Assembly (NCBI GenBank): GCA_032158295.1
Contig: JASTWB010000059.1
Coordinates: 21,890-85,889, forward strand
Direction: 5' to 3'
DNA: 64,000 bases
Origin: Pycnopodia helianthoides
Taxonomy: Eukaryota > Echinodermata > Asteroidea > Forcipulatida > Asteriidae
The translations under genes were made by a program, and so were the position numbers. This document shows, piece by piece, positions 34,854-45,928 of this stretch. How positions within the stretch are numbered: the first letter of the stretch is position 1; every line of letters begins with the position of its first letter. Below the pieces are notes generated by a model, which worked only from the letters and a program-made list of their open reading frames with translations, did no database searches and was not told where the DNA came from.

Positions 34854-35381
34854 CTGCAACAGATCACGTTGTTGTCAAGTATACTGTCAACTATATTCAT
34901 GCAGTTTTGGGCAAAAACAGCTGAAACCCTTAAAGTTCTCAGATGGGCCCGATTGGTCTTTATGAACTTTTAGGCAGTATCAGTCATGGAATTGAAATCT
35001 CCAGGAAGAACAAACGTTCTAACTAGGCTAGGTTTGTGTACAAACATACTACGGTTTCACAGTGTAAAAACATACTCAAAAAAACAATTAAAAAATAATG
35101 TTTTGTTTTTGTTATGTGTTTAAAATGTCTAGAAAGGTTTTAAGTTTTGAAAACAGTTAATGAAATCACATTTCAAATGAGTTGTCACATTTTTCCAACT
35201 GTCTACATGCTGCAGTATCTTAGGGCAGCCGTACAGTATTTATCATGGGTGGGGCAGCGCAGATAAGACAAACTGGTTCTCTACCGATTGAGATGACCAG
35301 AGCATGCGACGTGATAGGTGGACATGCGTCTCAGTATCTGCTATGTATAGTTTGTGCTGTGAGCGGCCCTCACTGCAGGGT
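34702..35381. repeat. Dispersed repeat, copy B
   Basis: Partner of 1-681. Confidence 0.9.
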
Positions 35382-35389
35382 TTTGAAAA

Positions 35390-36190
35390 CAAGGTAAAAC
35401 CTTCAGTTGTGCGATTATTCACGACTTCCAGTTGTGAATGGTTTCTTTACATACCTTTGATATCACAGTGTTGACAAGCATTGATCAGGGACCCTGGTCC
35501 AGCACTCTTCAAAACCTTTGAGCTTCCTGGATTATCAAAGATACCCATGATTATTCAGGCCTTCAACTTGAAGTTTTCTGATGTACTGGCATCAAAACAA
35601 TCCACCCCTGACTCGAGCTCCTTCAACTCATCCAAGTGGAGACAGATAAGGGTTCATGTCAAGCGGTCCACATGGTCCTATTACATATTGAATTATGGAG
35701 AAAACATCAGTATAGGTATTTGTGAGGATTTTTTCTTGATTTCATTTCACTTTTTTATCCTTCTGATGATGAGGCTTAAACAGTTTTCTTGTCAGAAACA
35801 TAGCTGCGATGAAAGGGATAAATAAATTGGACCAAAATAAATTGGGTCCAACAAATATTTTGTATTTCGAATTGATTCTGGTCAAAGAACCAATAACACA
35901 CTACAACTGCTGGTCAAGTGTACATTTAAATGATTCAATCTACCCCCCCCCCCTTTACGAGAAAAGTGTAAAAGCGCATTAATCAATTTCGTATACTGTT
36001 CTCCTGGTCATGGCTGTGGAGATTGGTTTATTATTGAATAACACAGCATTCATGCAAGAATTATTGTAAAGGAACATTTCTACAATCATCCTTTTTACAC
36101 CAAGTTTGTAAATTGACGACTTATTTTCTACCAATGTTGTCTGGAGGCTAGCCCCCCCCCCCGACTTACAACAAAATGAAAATAAACTTA
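35390..36190. other. No supported gene
   Basis: A 114-codon plus-strand ORF (35481-35825) lacks an ATG start, motif or partner. C-tracts lie at 35943 and 36150. Confidence 0.4.
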
Positions 36191-36191
36191 C

Positions 36192-36371
36192 CATGAACAA
36201 TCGAAGATAGCAGCATTCTCCCAATCTTGTCCCTACTTTTGCTGTTGAAGTTAAGACACTTGAGTAGGACAGGGCACATACTATATTGCACCTTTTGATG
36301 ATTGAATGGATCAAACCCATCCGCACTCACAGCAAAGGTCAGGCAGCGCCCATCACCTTGGAATGCACCAT
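36192..36371 (-). CDS. CACTA-like transposase exon (Transposase_21-type)
   Basis: An exon with acceptor gtacacacag at 36371 and donor CATG|GTAAGT at 36192; open throughout. It encodes DGAFQGDGRCLTFAVSADGF then YSMCPVLLKCLNF and RDKIGRMLLSSIVHG. The pattern 'GDGR.L.....SADG..PF....YS.WP......NLP...R.......GI..G' is what I recall from animal CACTA/En-Spm-like transposases. The Trp of 'YSMWP' is Cys here. The downstream partner is probably 34492-34853. Confidence 0.5.
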
Positions 36372-36590
36372 CTGTGTGTACAACAAATATTATTAAGGGT
36401 TCACAAAATGTAAACAATGCGAATAATCTGCTCACTAAATTGTTGGTAGATTACAAAAAATACATATATAAAAATGTGTAACTCCTTTTCTCTCATGTGA
36501 TAATCTGCAATGTATTATTAGCAAAACCACACAATTTTTTAAAGGATGCTGTATCTTTTTTTCCAGTGTTTTGTTATGACTTATCACCAC

Positions 36591-37634
36591 CTGATCTAAT
36601 TGCTGCTTGAATTTAAGAGATCGGACATTGTACCGGTGAGCTTTGTCTTTGATGAGGGAGGGGTCCTTGCTGGCATCATTGCACATCAGAAACTGGCTGA
36701 TAGAGTCGAAACGGTTGCGGGTCATCGTGGATGAGATGAGGGAGTTTCTAAGGCCGGGATGTGTGGACCAGTAATCTTTGTAGTTTGCCACTTTCACAAG
36801 TCCCATCATCAGGTGAATGCCGAACCAGCCTCTAATTTCAGCAAGTGAGGTCAGCCAAACTTGTCTCTCAGCCAGTTTCACGTTGGTCCACTTCACAATG
36901 GTGAAAAGCAGATTGATTGGGAAGAACTTTAGGAAGTACTTCAAAGCTGAAGAGCGTCTGTTGAATGATGGTCCCAGTGTACCCTTCGGCTTGAAACCTC
37001 TGACTCTGACATTGTGGAGCGTTCTCGTCCAACCTTCACTGTCTGGGGTGTAATCAGGCTGGTAGCATGATGGAGGGTCGGGGTCGTTGTCGGAGTCAGC
37101 CTCTTTAGTCTTTTTTCGTTGCACCTTCTTTCTCGGAGGGGCTTTTCTAGCCTGCTGTACGGGTGGCTCAGGCACATCACTTCTTGAAGATGACTCGACT
37201 AAACTTCCTTCACAGCCTGAAGAGGTCATCGGAGCAGCTTGGTCAAGGAATTCCTCCTCACTTTCCGTATCAGTAGTAGCAAGCGCCCTGTAGGTCTTTC
37301 CCATCCTGATGCCTGCATGGGTCGCACTTCTTCTGATGGTCTCCCTTAGATTTTGATGCTCTTCTTCTATCAGTCTCTTCTTCTTCTGCATACTTGAACT
37401 TTGCTGCAGAGGACGTTTCTTCCCATGTCCCCGTGAGCTTGGATCAACTCCCTTACTCCCTTTCGCACTACTGCTCTTCTCCTTGTCTTTCATCTTCCCT
37501 TTTCGGCAGCCTTCTTCTTCCTCTCCTCTCTCTTGATCTCTAGCAGTTCTCTTCCCCATTGCAGCTCGTTGAAACACTAAACTCTCTTCACAAGTCAAAC
37601 TTTCCTGTAACATTCTTATCTCTCTTGCAGTCAT
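36591..37634 (-). pseudogene. piggyBac-like transposase, N-terminal exon only
   Basis: From ATG at 37634 the minus frame is open for ~345 codons to a plausible donor (GATCAG|GTGGTG). The first ~200 residues are lysine/serine-rich and acidic. From ~210 the piggyBac DDE_Tnp_1_7 N-terminal region follows: RRSSALKYFLKFFPINLLF, EIRGWFGIHLMMGLVKV, YWSTHPGLRNS, TRNRFDSISQFLMCND. The segments holding the catalytic Asp residues are absent downstream, where unrelated CACTA-like sequence begins. It is thus a truncated copy or a retained exon. The non-autonomous element at 57362-57785 has piggyBac hallmarks but need not be its substrate. Confidence 0.75.
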
Positions 37635-37826
37635 GATGACACAAGCAAGCACATTGAAGTGTGGTGGGTTTGCATTTTCACCCTTATTTATAGCTGGGCA
37701 TGCTCTTAAAACTTCTAAAGAAATATTACCATGACACTTACCTTTTGTAAAAAACTACTCATTCATGTTTCTTCAAGAAAAAAAGTTATGTAATTCAGCA
37801 TGACATATATGAATATTGATTTATGG

Positions 37827-37924
37827 AGTTTTTCTATACCACCTGTGAATATGAATGGAACTGGCGACCCTAACATTCTTGGGTCACCAGTTCCATTCAT
37901 ATTCATAGGTGGTATAGAAAAACT
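37827..37924. repeat. Near-perfect 44-bp inverted repeat with 10-bp loop
   Basis: The left arm 37827-37870 and right arm 37881-37924 are reverse complements with two mismatches (both transitions). The loop is 'taacattctt'. It could form a cruciform in DNA or a long hairpin in RNA. It may be a small foldback transposon or a hairpin-RNA source. Confidence 0.95.
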
Positions 37925-38057
37925 AAATAAACAATAGAACACAATGTAAGTGTATGTACATGCAGTACCCAGGTCATTGTATTCAGCTAATATGCATTGT
38001 TTATTTACTGATCCCTAATTAAATGTCAGGAATGTGTGTACTGTAGTAGGAGTACAA

Positions 38058-38280
38058 CTATACCAAAATCAACCAGTGGTTTGACATGGCTAAAGGACCA
38101 AGTCTAACAAAATCAACCAGTGGTTTAAAATAGCTGAAAGACCAACTCCACCAAAATCAACCAGGATGTTATGTCCTAAAAGACCAACTCCGTCAAAATC
38201 AACCAAATGTTTCAATCTGGTGGTGTACCAAATCTTACAAAATCAACCATATTCCACCGATTGATTTTGATGGATTTGGT
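38058..38280. repeat. ~52-bp degenerate tandem repeat, about five copies
   Basis: 'caaaatcaacca' recurs at ~50-bp spacing (near 38065, 38110, 38153, 38194, 38238), and an inverted version follows at 38255-38275. It abuts the second kinase exon. Confidence 0.8.
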
Positions 38281-38283
38281 GCT

Positions 38284-39035
38284 GTTAGGGTTTTAATAGA
38301 GTGGTTTTCCCCAAGATCAATCTAGACACTCCAAAGTCCCCGATCTTTACAGTACCTGTGGGATCTACAACGATTACACAAATTGAGTGCATTTAATCAT
38401 AATCTCGACTAAATTGAATTCACGATCAATTTTGGCTTGAGACAGGTACATTTTTGTAATCTATAATTTTGCAAACGCTATTTATTAAGATTGTTTTGTT
38501 TGCTTACAAATCTATCTTTTTAAATAACAATAGCATCTGAAAAAGGGCAATTGAGGATTTTAATCAGTATAACACCACAAATGTTGTGTACAATTGTGAC
38601 ATAATTGAAGGAATTAATATATAAAAGACCTAAACCTCTTTTAAAAAGGAGGAGATAGGAAGTATATTTAACTTACCAAGCAACACATTTGCAGGCTTTA
38701 TGTCTCTGTGGACAATACCATGTTGGTGTAATTCCTGTAGACCTTTCAGAACACCAAGGCACAGATCTTTGCGGTTACTATCTGACAGGTCAATTGCAGA
38801 AACCCTGCCTTCGATGACGTCTTGCATATTGTATTCACACAGCTCAGTAGCAAAGTAGGTGAAGTCATCATCTTCCTCAATACACATTATCTTCAAAACA
38901 TGATTGAGGTGTTTCCCTTGAAGCTCTTTAAATATTGCGACTTCTTCTCCTACCATTTCAGTATTTACACGCTTGACTGCAATGGGACAGTTGTTGAATG
39001 CTCCTAGGTAGACCTGTGAGCCGTTGCTTCCCCTT
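38284..39035 (-). pseudogene. IRE1-like protein kinase, two exons, truncated at both ends
   Basis: Exon 1 (39035-38677) has a glycine-rich loop GSNGSQVYLG, the ATP-binding lysine in IAVKRV, CEYNMQDVIEG and the catalytic loop IVHRDIKPANVLL; its donor is CTTG|GTAAGT. Exon 2 (acceptor gttgtag, 38364) joins in phase, rebuilding Asp, and gives DPTGTVKIGDFGVSRL with the DFG motif. The frame then ends at a TAA (38284) where the 52-bp array begins, so the activation segment and C-lobe are missing. Upstream, the frame is lost at the AT-rich element starting at 39046. Sequence flavour is that of IRE1-like kinases. The catalytic residues that are present are intact. This is the most host-like coding sequence in the window. 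Confidence 0.65.
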
Positions 39036-39045
39036 ATAAAAATTC

Positions 39046-39190
39046 ACTACAGTTTTAACATGAAAAGTAAGTATATTTGTAATGTATTTTGAGTACATTA
39101 AAACTAAATTATTATTACAGTTTTAATTCAAGTTTTACATACTTTCTAATGATGTTTAACTGTAGTTTCAATATAGTTAAAATGTAGTGT
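39046..39190. mobile_element. Short element with CACTACA.TTTTAAC terminal inverted repeats
   Basis: It starts CACTACAGTTTTAAC at 39046 and ends AGTTAAAATGTAGTG at 39190, an inverted pair of about 15 bp with one mismatch. Related 'ctgtagtt' and 'actacag' motifs recur to ~39700, so several copies or a longer decayed element are possible. CACTA-type ends suggest a non-autonomous CACTA-like element. No clear target duplication. Confidence 0.4.
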
Positions 39191-40190
39191 TTTGGCCATA
39201 GGTTTAATATGCTAAAACTACGATAAACTTCAATTAAACTTTTTATATACTATATTTTTGTTCAATGTTTTCCCTTATCATATGCATTATTTACTGTAGT
39301 TATACTATAGTGTAAACCCAGTTTTAATTTAGTACTTTTTAGTGTAGTTTTTCACACTTGTTATAGTCTTTTTTATGAAGTGATGACAAAGTTTTATTAC
39401 AATAAAACTGTTTTATTGAATTCAGTTTCAATACACTATTGATATTGGAAAAATAGTTTTGCCTGTAGGACCTTACTGTAGTGTTTGTGTAGTGCAAGCG
39501 CATTAAAACTGAAGTCTCATCGTGAACGCGATTTTAGTGCATTTCAATTGTATTATAATAAAGATGTTAGTGTTATAAAAGCACCATATTATTTCAGATA
39601 AACTACATTTTTTATGTATTTTTTACAGCAATATTCGCGACAATTATAATGTACAAAAACTGCAGTTCCACTACAAGAAAAATTCACACAAAAATGTTTT
39701 TAATACACTTTTTTCAAAGTTTATTGGCAGTATAAACTTGACTGCAACAGCATTTAAAGTACAAACACACTTTCCTTGCTCCATCTTTAATGTAAATGTA
39801 TATTTTGAAAGTCATACATAAACCTATATTTAAAAATTGAGTGCAAAAAATAGAAAAAAGTACATTATTATTATTGTGGTTTTTTTTGAGAATCAAAACA
39901 GGATGAAAATCTTAACAGTTTAAATGTTTCAGTTCACAGACCCCGTGCATGATCCCAACGTAAAGGAAAGTACTTTATAATGCCGAAAACAAATATATCT
40001 AAGAGCCAGAAATGATTGATGATACACTGGGACAAGTTTTTTTCGTAACCAATTAAAGGTATTGTTGGTTTTAAGACGAAATTCTTCATTACAATCCTTT
40101 TGTTTTCCATAAAACTTTCTATCCACTCTCATGAAAGAACATGAGTTTTTAAAATGTGATAACCAACTGACACTTCCCAGAGAGCCAAGA
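39191..40190. other. AT-rich, motif-rich non-coding stretch
   Basis: Repeated short 'ACTGTAGTT/AACTACA'-type motifs to ~39700, then featureless. No supported ORF. Confidence 0.4.
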
Positions 40191-40194
40191 ATAA

Positions 40195-40885
40195 CGTCTT
40201 AATTTTAATCTTTGTTGTGAAATAACCTGAGCTGCTTAAAATGCTTTTAGAATACACATCGCTAAGTTTAATCAAGTCCGATGTTCACATTTTAAAAAAC
40301 AAAAATTAATATTCTTTATCCCCGATGCAAAATTTAACATCTATTTCACATTTTCTGGAAACCATAATAGTTTCAAGTAGTCTTAATCTTTGGTTTAAAA
40401 TAATATGAGCTGCTTAAAATGCTTTTATAATAGACATCGTAAAACCTCTCATCAAATCCATGTTCACATTTCGAAAAAAACATTTAACAATGTCAAAAAG
40501 TTTTATGCTTTGTTTGAAAATAACCTGAGCTGCTTAAAATGCATTTAAGTAGACATCGTTTCATTAAACTCAATGTGCTTTTTCTCCTGGAAACCATAAT
40601 AATTTCAAGTAGTTTTAATCTTTGTTTTGAAATAACCTGAGCTGCTTAAAATGCATTTAAGTAGACATCGTTTCATTAAACTCAATGTGCTTTTTCTCCT
40701 GGAAACCATAATAATTTCAAGTAGTTTTAATCTTTGTTTTGAAATAACCTGAGCTGCTTAAAATGCTTTTAGAATACACCTCGTTAAGTTTCATCAAATC
40801 CGATGTTCACATTTTCTGGAAACCATAATAATTTCAAGTAGTTTTAATCTTTGGTTTGAAATAACCTCAGCTGCTTATATGGGAG
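40195..40885. repeat. ~112-120-bp tandem repeat, about six units
   Basis: 'cctgagctgcttaaaatgc' or a variant occurs at 40226, 40404, 40524, 40636, 40748 and 40865. Two central units are almost identical, with exact 112-bp spacing. Confidence 0.9.
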
Positions 40886-40889
40886 AAGA

Positions 40890-41645
40890 AGAAGACATTG
40901 CAAAAAATACTAACAATTACAATGGTTTTCGCTGTTGCCCGTTCAACTGAACAAAACGAAAAATCCCCAATATTCACCATCTACATGTTGGCTGATTGCT
41001 TCTTGTAGCGGTAGGAGACATTGTTCAGCTTTGCCCGAATATACATCTTGACATCACTCGGTCTGCGATCCATGAAGCGGGACCGGACACTTTTTATTTT
41101 AAGAATTGGAGAGAAAACAAAGAAATACATAGTGCATTATTAACACTTGCACATAGTAAAATTATTTCTCCAACTGTTCTCTGCAATGTGTTCTCTCATC
41201 AGCACCTGTCAGTGCATTTTTAAAGGACAATTGTTTAGAGATAATAGTATTGTTAGCCAGAGTGGGGTTAGGCACCATCATTACTATTACAGAGCACTGA
41301 AACTGGCTGGAAATTCCAACAATAGAGGCCTACATTACTACGGGAGTAACAACCTTGTGTGATGGGACTTCAACTAATCAAATGACTAATCAATTTCAAC
41401 TGACTGAGGTATTTATGATTTGGCAGTGAACTCACTCATGTTGTAACTAACATGTGATCTATGTTTTTTTTGGGCCATTCAATTTTGTGTCACTCTGCAT
41501 GAAATATTACACACTTTTTGGGGGGTTAAAACTAACATATGAATGCATTATCGTACATAGAAACTTGGAAGAGGCCACCACAATGTGGGAGTATTAAAAA
41601 ATGTCAATATTTTTCCTTCTTGGAAATTGACCTAGGCTAACCCCG
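40890..41645. other. No gene seen
   Basis: Short plus-strand ORFs without motifs. Confidence 0.4.
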
Positions 41646-41649
41646 CAGA

Positions 41650-42165
41650 AGGGCAATTTGAAATCAAACTTCATCAAGATCCTCATCACTAAGGCTGATA
41701 ACGTCGGCGTCTTCATCATCGGTGTGGTCATCATCAGTGTCTTCAACAATCTGTGACTCCATTAGTACTAGTGAAGTTTGAGGATCCTCTCTGAGCCGTC
41801 AGTTCTCCGACTTGCACCCGAAACTAGCCAGGATACCACAGCTGCTTTGCTGTTGAAATTGTCCCATGAAGGACCTGCTTCTGATATTAACAGAAAAGTG
41901 TCGATTGTCAACGACGTGTTCATCCTGAATCGCTAGTCTGAATAAATTCTCTTCATTGTTGAAAAAGCACGTTCCAACTTGGCATTGGAAACAGGAAGAG
42001 CAAGGACAATGGCAACTACGTGAAGAATATTACTGTACTTATGCTGCTTTCTCTTGAATACGAGTTCCCAGAGTTCAGTGTATGACAACCCCATGTGATG
42101 CTTGAAGATGTTCATCTTTAGTTGGGGGAACTCTTCCTTGGCCTTTATACTTTAGTTTAAGTTGT
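41650..42165 (-). pseudogene. hAT transposase C-terminal exon, broken
   Basis: The minus frame reads MGLSYTELWELVFKRKQ, then VVAIVLALPVSNAKLERAFS and TMKRIYSD, the hAT dimerisation region. A TAG follows (41933-41935), after which the same frame continues (LISEAGPSWDNFNSKAA). A frameshift then leads to an acidic tail (TDDDHTDDEDADVISLSDED) ending at a stop near 41657. It is similar in type to, but clearly different in sequence from, the hAT copy at 9.1 kb. Confidence 0.7.
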
Positions 42166-42298
42166 CAAATTGGTCTAGGATGTGAGCATGCACTCAACAA
42201 TATGACTCTAAAATAAATAAGCCCCTTGCTCCATAATCTAAGTCAGTCTAGCTTACCAGTTGCCTGTCATTTCCCAGCTGTTGTATGTGACTGGCCTA

Positions 42299-42611
42299 CT
42301 AATATGTTCTTAGAGCTCTTACACATCCTGAAGTTTGGGATTTGCCCTTTCCCTCTCCCAGCTGGTAGACGCATTTTTGAAAAATTTGAAAAAACTCCCC
42401 TGTAGAGGCACACTGCCAGGGGTATGAAATGTCCAAAATATAGAACAATTTCAGGCATACATCAACACTTTTTAAATGTGAGCTCACTTGTATGGGCTGC
42501 CGCTCTACTATGACAAATGTCTGCTCTGGTGACAGTGCCTCTCTGAGCAGCAAGACAAAGGGCTGTACTTTCTTTACCCTTTCCAAGTATGGCGGTACGT
42601 TGGTTCCAATC
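42299..42611 (-). CDS. TE-type terminal exon, unidentified family
   Basis: Open from acceptor tttttcctacag (42611) to a stop at 42299. It includes VKKVQPFVLLLREALSPEQ, then VDVCLKLFYILDISYPWQC. The 'V..CFK.FYVLD..YP..C' pattern with a following aromatic 'EFFQ' segment recurs in uncharacterised repeated proteins of fish and invertebrates. It lies between the coiled-coil ORF and the hAT exon, all on the same strand. Confidence 0.45.
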
Positions 42612-42965
42612 TGTAGGAAAAAAGTACAAAACTCATACATGTCCATCACAAAGCTGTTGTATCCTTTATAGAACTACAGGAAGACCAACTGTTTGGAATG
42701 TTTTTGTTTAATACAACTATCTTGGACAAGTTGTTGACTATTCACAGTGCATTGAAATATGTTTAACACATGTAATGCTTTCACATGTATTTCTTGTGGA
42801 AAAGATTAATCTGGATTAATATTTTAAGTACTAATTAATGGCTTACTTGAGTGGTTCCAGACATCCTGTAAAAATGCTCTTCAGAAACAAAAGTAAAATT
42901 CACTGAAAACTTAAGTTCTTAATTCACTTTAGTCACCTACCTTCATCAATTCTTTTGCTCGTCCA

Positions 42966-43455
42966 TCAAGTGTTTTGGGGTTGGCAGCAGAGCTTGGCAT
43001 TTGAGGGAGTGTCACCTGGAGATATGAACTTGGTTTCTTCTTTGAGGTGGCTGCCCTTGCAAAATACTATAGGGTGGCCTGCAGATGTGCTTGGTCTTGT
43101 CTCCAAGTGCAGCATTTCTCGCATGCGCAAAGTTGATGCCTCTGACTCCAGCTGCATGTTTCGCTTTTTGAGGTCTTTGTTCTCTTGTGTCAACTTTGAC
43201 CTCTCCTCCTCTGTCCTCTCCCATTTCTCTTGTGAAGTTTTAAGAGCATATAAAAACCTATCCTTTGCCTTATCTATTGTTTGTAGTCTGGACCTAAATG
43301 ACATTATATTTTTATATTGAGAAATGATCTGGCTTTGTGTTTCATCCAGGGTTTGTTTTTCTGTGGCAAGAATACTGAGCAAACTTTGTATGCGGCAAGA
43401 ATAACCATACTTTGCTTTCTCACTCTCAAATAGTGCTTTTTTAAAGTTCAGTTAC
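42966..43455 (-). CDS. Coiled-coil ORF (paralogue 2)
   Basis: An open minus frame of ~160 codons: KKALFESEKAKYGYS, a coiled coil (KWERTEEERSKLTQENKDLK), then RPSTSAGHPI. It parallels 14072-14671 motif by motif, including the end. It has no internal stop, whereas paralogue 1 has one. A start codon is not evident; an acceptor-like 'cttaagacag' precedes it. Confidence 0.6.
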
Positions 43456-43459
43456 TGTC

Positions 43460-44175
43460 TTAAGTGCATTGGTAAATAATAGATTGAGCTCATGTATTTT
43501 CAGTCCATTGGTCTGGTGGTGATGTGTTATTCGTCTTGTTTGGCGTAGAAGTGCACAAAAAACGAATCTGATGGTTTGTCCTCCTCGCTGTCAACAAGGG
43601 GTTCAATATCAGTGGACAGCACAATGAAAAAATAGTGTTATCTGTGCAGTCCAAAGTTTCAATATCTGTGCTTAAGTCAACAATTTGATGCATCTAAAGC
43701 TGACATGACTACATACTCTTTCAACACATCTCAATTCTTCTACATGAAAACAGAATATTGAATCTATAAGTACAGGATAAGAAACTACGTTATGTTTACT
43801 ACCTTTAAAACATGATTAACAAATGAACAATGTGTCCATATTCGTTATTGTTTTATTTTGTTAAACCATTTCACTTGCCTTCAATTGTTGTTATTGTACG
43901 TCGAAGTGCAACATTTTCCCGTCGGAGCTTATCAACCAGCATTTCACTCAGTCTTTTTCTTTTTACTTGTGCTAAAATCGAAGCTCTAGAAACGACAATT
44001 GAAAATGTTTTTAAAAAAATAACACAATGAGCTATTGTTTATTCCGAGCAATTCCGTGGTTATGGACTTTTTTTCCAAGATGATTTAAAGTTCTGATAGT
44101 GAGATCGCGACACCACCAAGCACAATTTTTGTCTCCCCAATTCAAATTCAGCAACCATGAATTGTCAGCTTCAAA
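43460..44175. other. No gene seen
   Basis: Short ORFs only. Confidence 0.4.
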
Positions 44176-44179
44176 TTGT

Positions 44180-44540
44180 GTTCGCAATCTCGGAGTTGTG
44201 TTTGACAAAGTGTTCAACATGGAAGCACACATCTGCGAAACAAACTGCGAAACATAACCAAAATTTGCAAATACTTGTCTCTTGATACAGCTGAGAAAGT
44301 AATCCATGCTCTGGTCTCTTCACACTTGGGTTGTTGCAACTCGTTCTTGGTTGGGCTTCCAGCTGCATCTATTTCTCGTCTGCAATGTGTACACAATAAT
44401 GCCGCTCAAGTCGTTGTCCAAGCCAGAAAATACGACCACATTTCACCTGTCTTAAGACGCTTACATTGGCTCCCCATTGCAAAGAGGATCACCTTCAAAA
44501 TCTGCCTCTTGTTTTAGGTTCTGCATGGATACGCCCCACA
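44180..44540 (+). pseudogene. LINE (CR1/L2/jockey-type) reverse transcriptase 3' end
   Basis: The plus frame contains VIHALVSSHLGCCNSFLVGL, then LQCVHNNAAQVV and HISPVLRRLHWLPIAKRI, the end of a non-LTR reverse transcriptase ORF. Upstream, 'VRNLGVVFD' lies in another frame, so it is frameshifted, and a TAG follows TFKICLLF. One of only two clear plus-strand protein remnants in the window. Confidence 0.85.
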
Positions 44541-44663
44541 GAGATCCCAGTAGCCTTGTCTTCAAGAGATCCCAGTAGCCTTGTCTTCAAGAGATCCCAG
44601 TAGCCTTGTCTTCAAGAGATCCCAGTAGCCTTGTCTTCAAGAGATCCTAGTAGCCTTGTCTTC
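44541..44663. repeat. 25-bp tandem repeat, five copies
   Basis: 'gagatcccagtagccttgtc' plus 'ttcaa' at 44541, 44566, 44591, 44616 and 44641, nearly identical. It directly follows the LINE remnant. The reverse complement occurs at 21.1 kb. Confidence 0.95.
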
Positions 44664-44939
44664 TTTGTTTCTTGGGAGGTTCCCAGCGGTGTCGTGAATG
44701 GCCTGGACAAGTACCTCGGTAGACCCTTTCGTTACTTGTCTAGTGGTGCAGGTTAGCACCTTACTGCTCCTGGCAGGCACACAAACCGGAACTCTTCCAC
44801 CTAGCTTCACGAATCCTGTTGGTGTATTTGTCCGCTCCTCTATCTCGTACGCAAGCAGAGCATTAGCCCAAGGTGTAGCCTCCTCAAGGGGGCCAGAAGC
44901 AAGATATCCTCTGCCGAATCTTTCTTTAAGTGCCTAACT

Positions 44940-45925
44940 TGTATCCTGTCTACGAAGCTTGTGACCCGACAAATTGGTTGTTTGTACAAGTTTATTGAAT
45001 AGCAAAAAAAAGGGTTGATAGGTAAGTTGAACCATGGTTGAACAAGGGTGGGAATGGATCTCTGGAATCTGCTTTTGTCTGATCATGTTCTGATTGAATC
45101 TTGAAATACTTGTTATCACAATGCAGTTTAGAACACAAGTGAGCTAGGCTCAGGCTGGCCATGCTGTGGGGGCATAAGGCCTTCAGACAGTGGGCTGTTG
45201 CTAGAGCAACCAGTGGACCTTCCTTGTACCACCACCCAGTTTACTGTTAAAGGGGCAATACACTTAAAAGTGCCTGGTCACACATGTACCATAAAACAAA
45301 TATTCAAACGTCTGAATTGGTTGAAGTTTAACCGAACAAAATCCCACAGATGATGGGGGTAAATAGGCCGCACCAAAGTATATCATAAAACCAATTATTA
45401 TTTGTAAAAATGTATGGATAAAATCAATACGAATTTGTTTTTGTTTGTTTAATTGGGAAGTTCAGAATTTGCGAAAAATTATAATAACAATAGCATTTGT
45501 ACCACCAAAATGTTTAACAAAAACAATGTGGACATTTTAAAATTTTGAAAACGTATGGACAAAATAAATAATACAATTTCCGGAACTGTAACTAAAACTA
45601 CCAATAAGTTAAAATTTCAAGAGAAAATTCTCATAAAGGGTTGCCAGGCATGGAAAAGGCAGGCAAATGAAGGCATTGAATCAAATATGTTCCATATATG
45701 GTAATGAAATATCTAAAACCTGAGTTTGTCTAAATTATCTGAAATGTAGAAAACAAAATTAAGGTCAATTAATTAGCAAAATTAGAATTATTCGATATAT
45801 CAGGCAACAGTTATTTTTAAAAAGGCCTTGGAACAGTAGGAACATTTTATTGATTACGATGACCTAATGATTTAACCGTTACTTAAACAAATAAATATTA
45901 AAATAAAAATCGGAAATCTAACTCA
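44940..45925. other. No gene seen
   Basis: AT-rich; no supported ORF or repeat. Confidence 0.4.
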
Positions 45926-45928
45926 AGT

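Noticed and set aside
35481..35825. 114-codon plus ORF
   Set aside because: No ATG start; no recognisable domain; likely chance.
36435..36590. C-terminal 50 codons of the piggyBac ORF
   Set aside because: They follow a plausible donor and lack piggyBac motifs; probably intron read-through.
44698..44937. 79-codon plus-strand ORF after the LINE remnant
   Set aside because: No LINE C-terminal motif, composition like non-coding, and no splice or start evidence.
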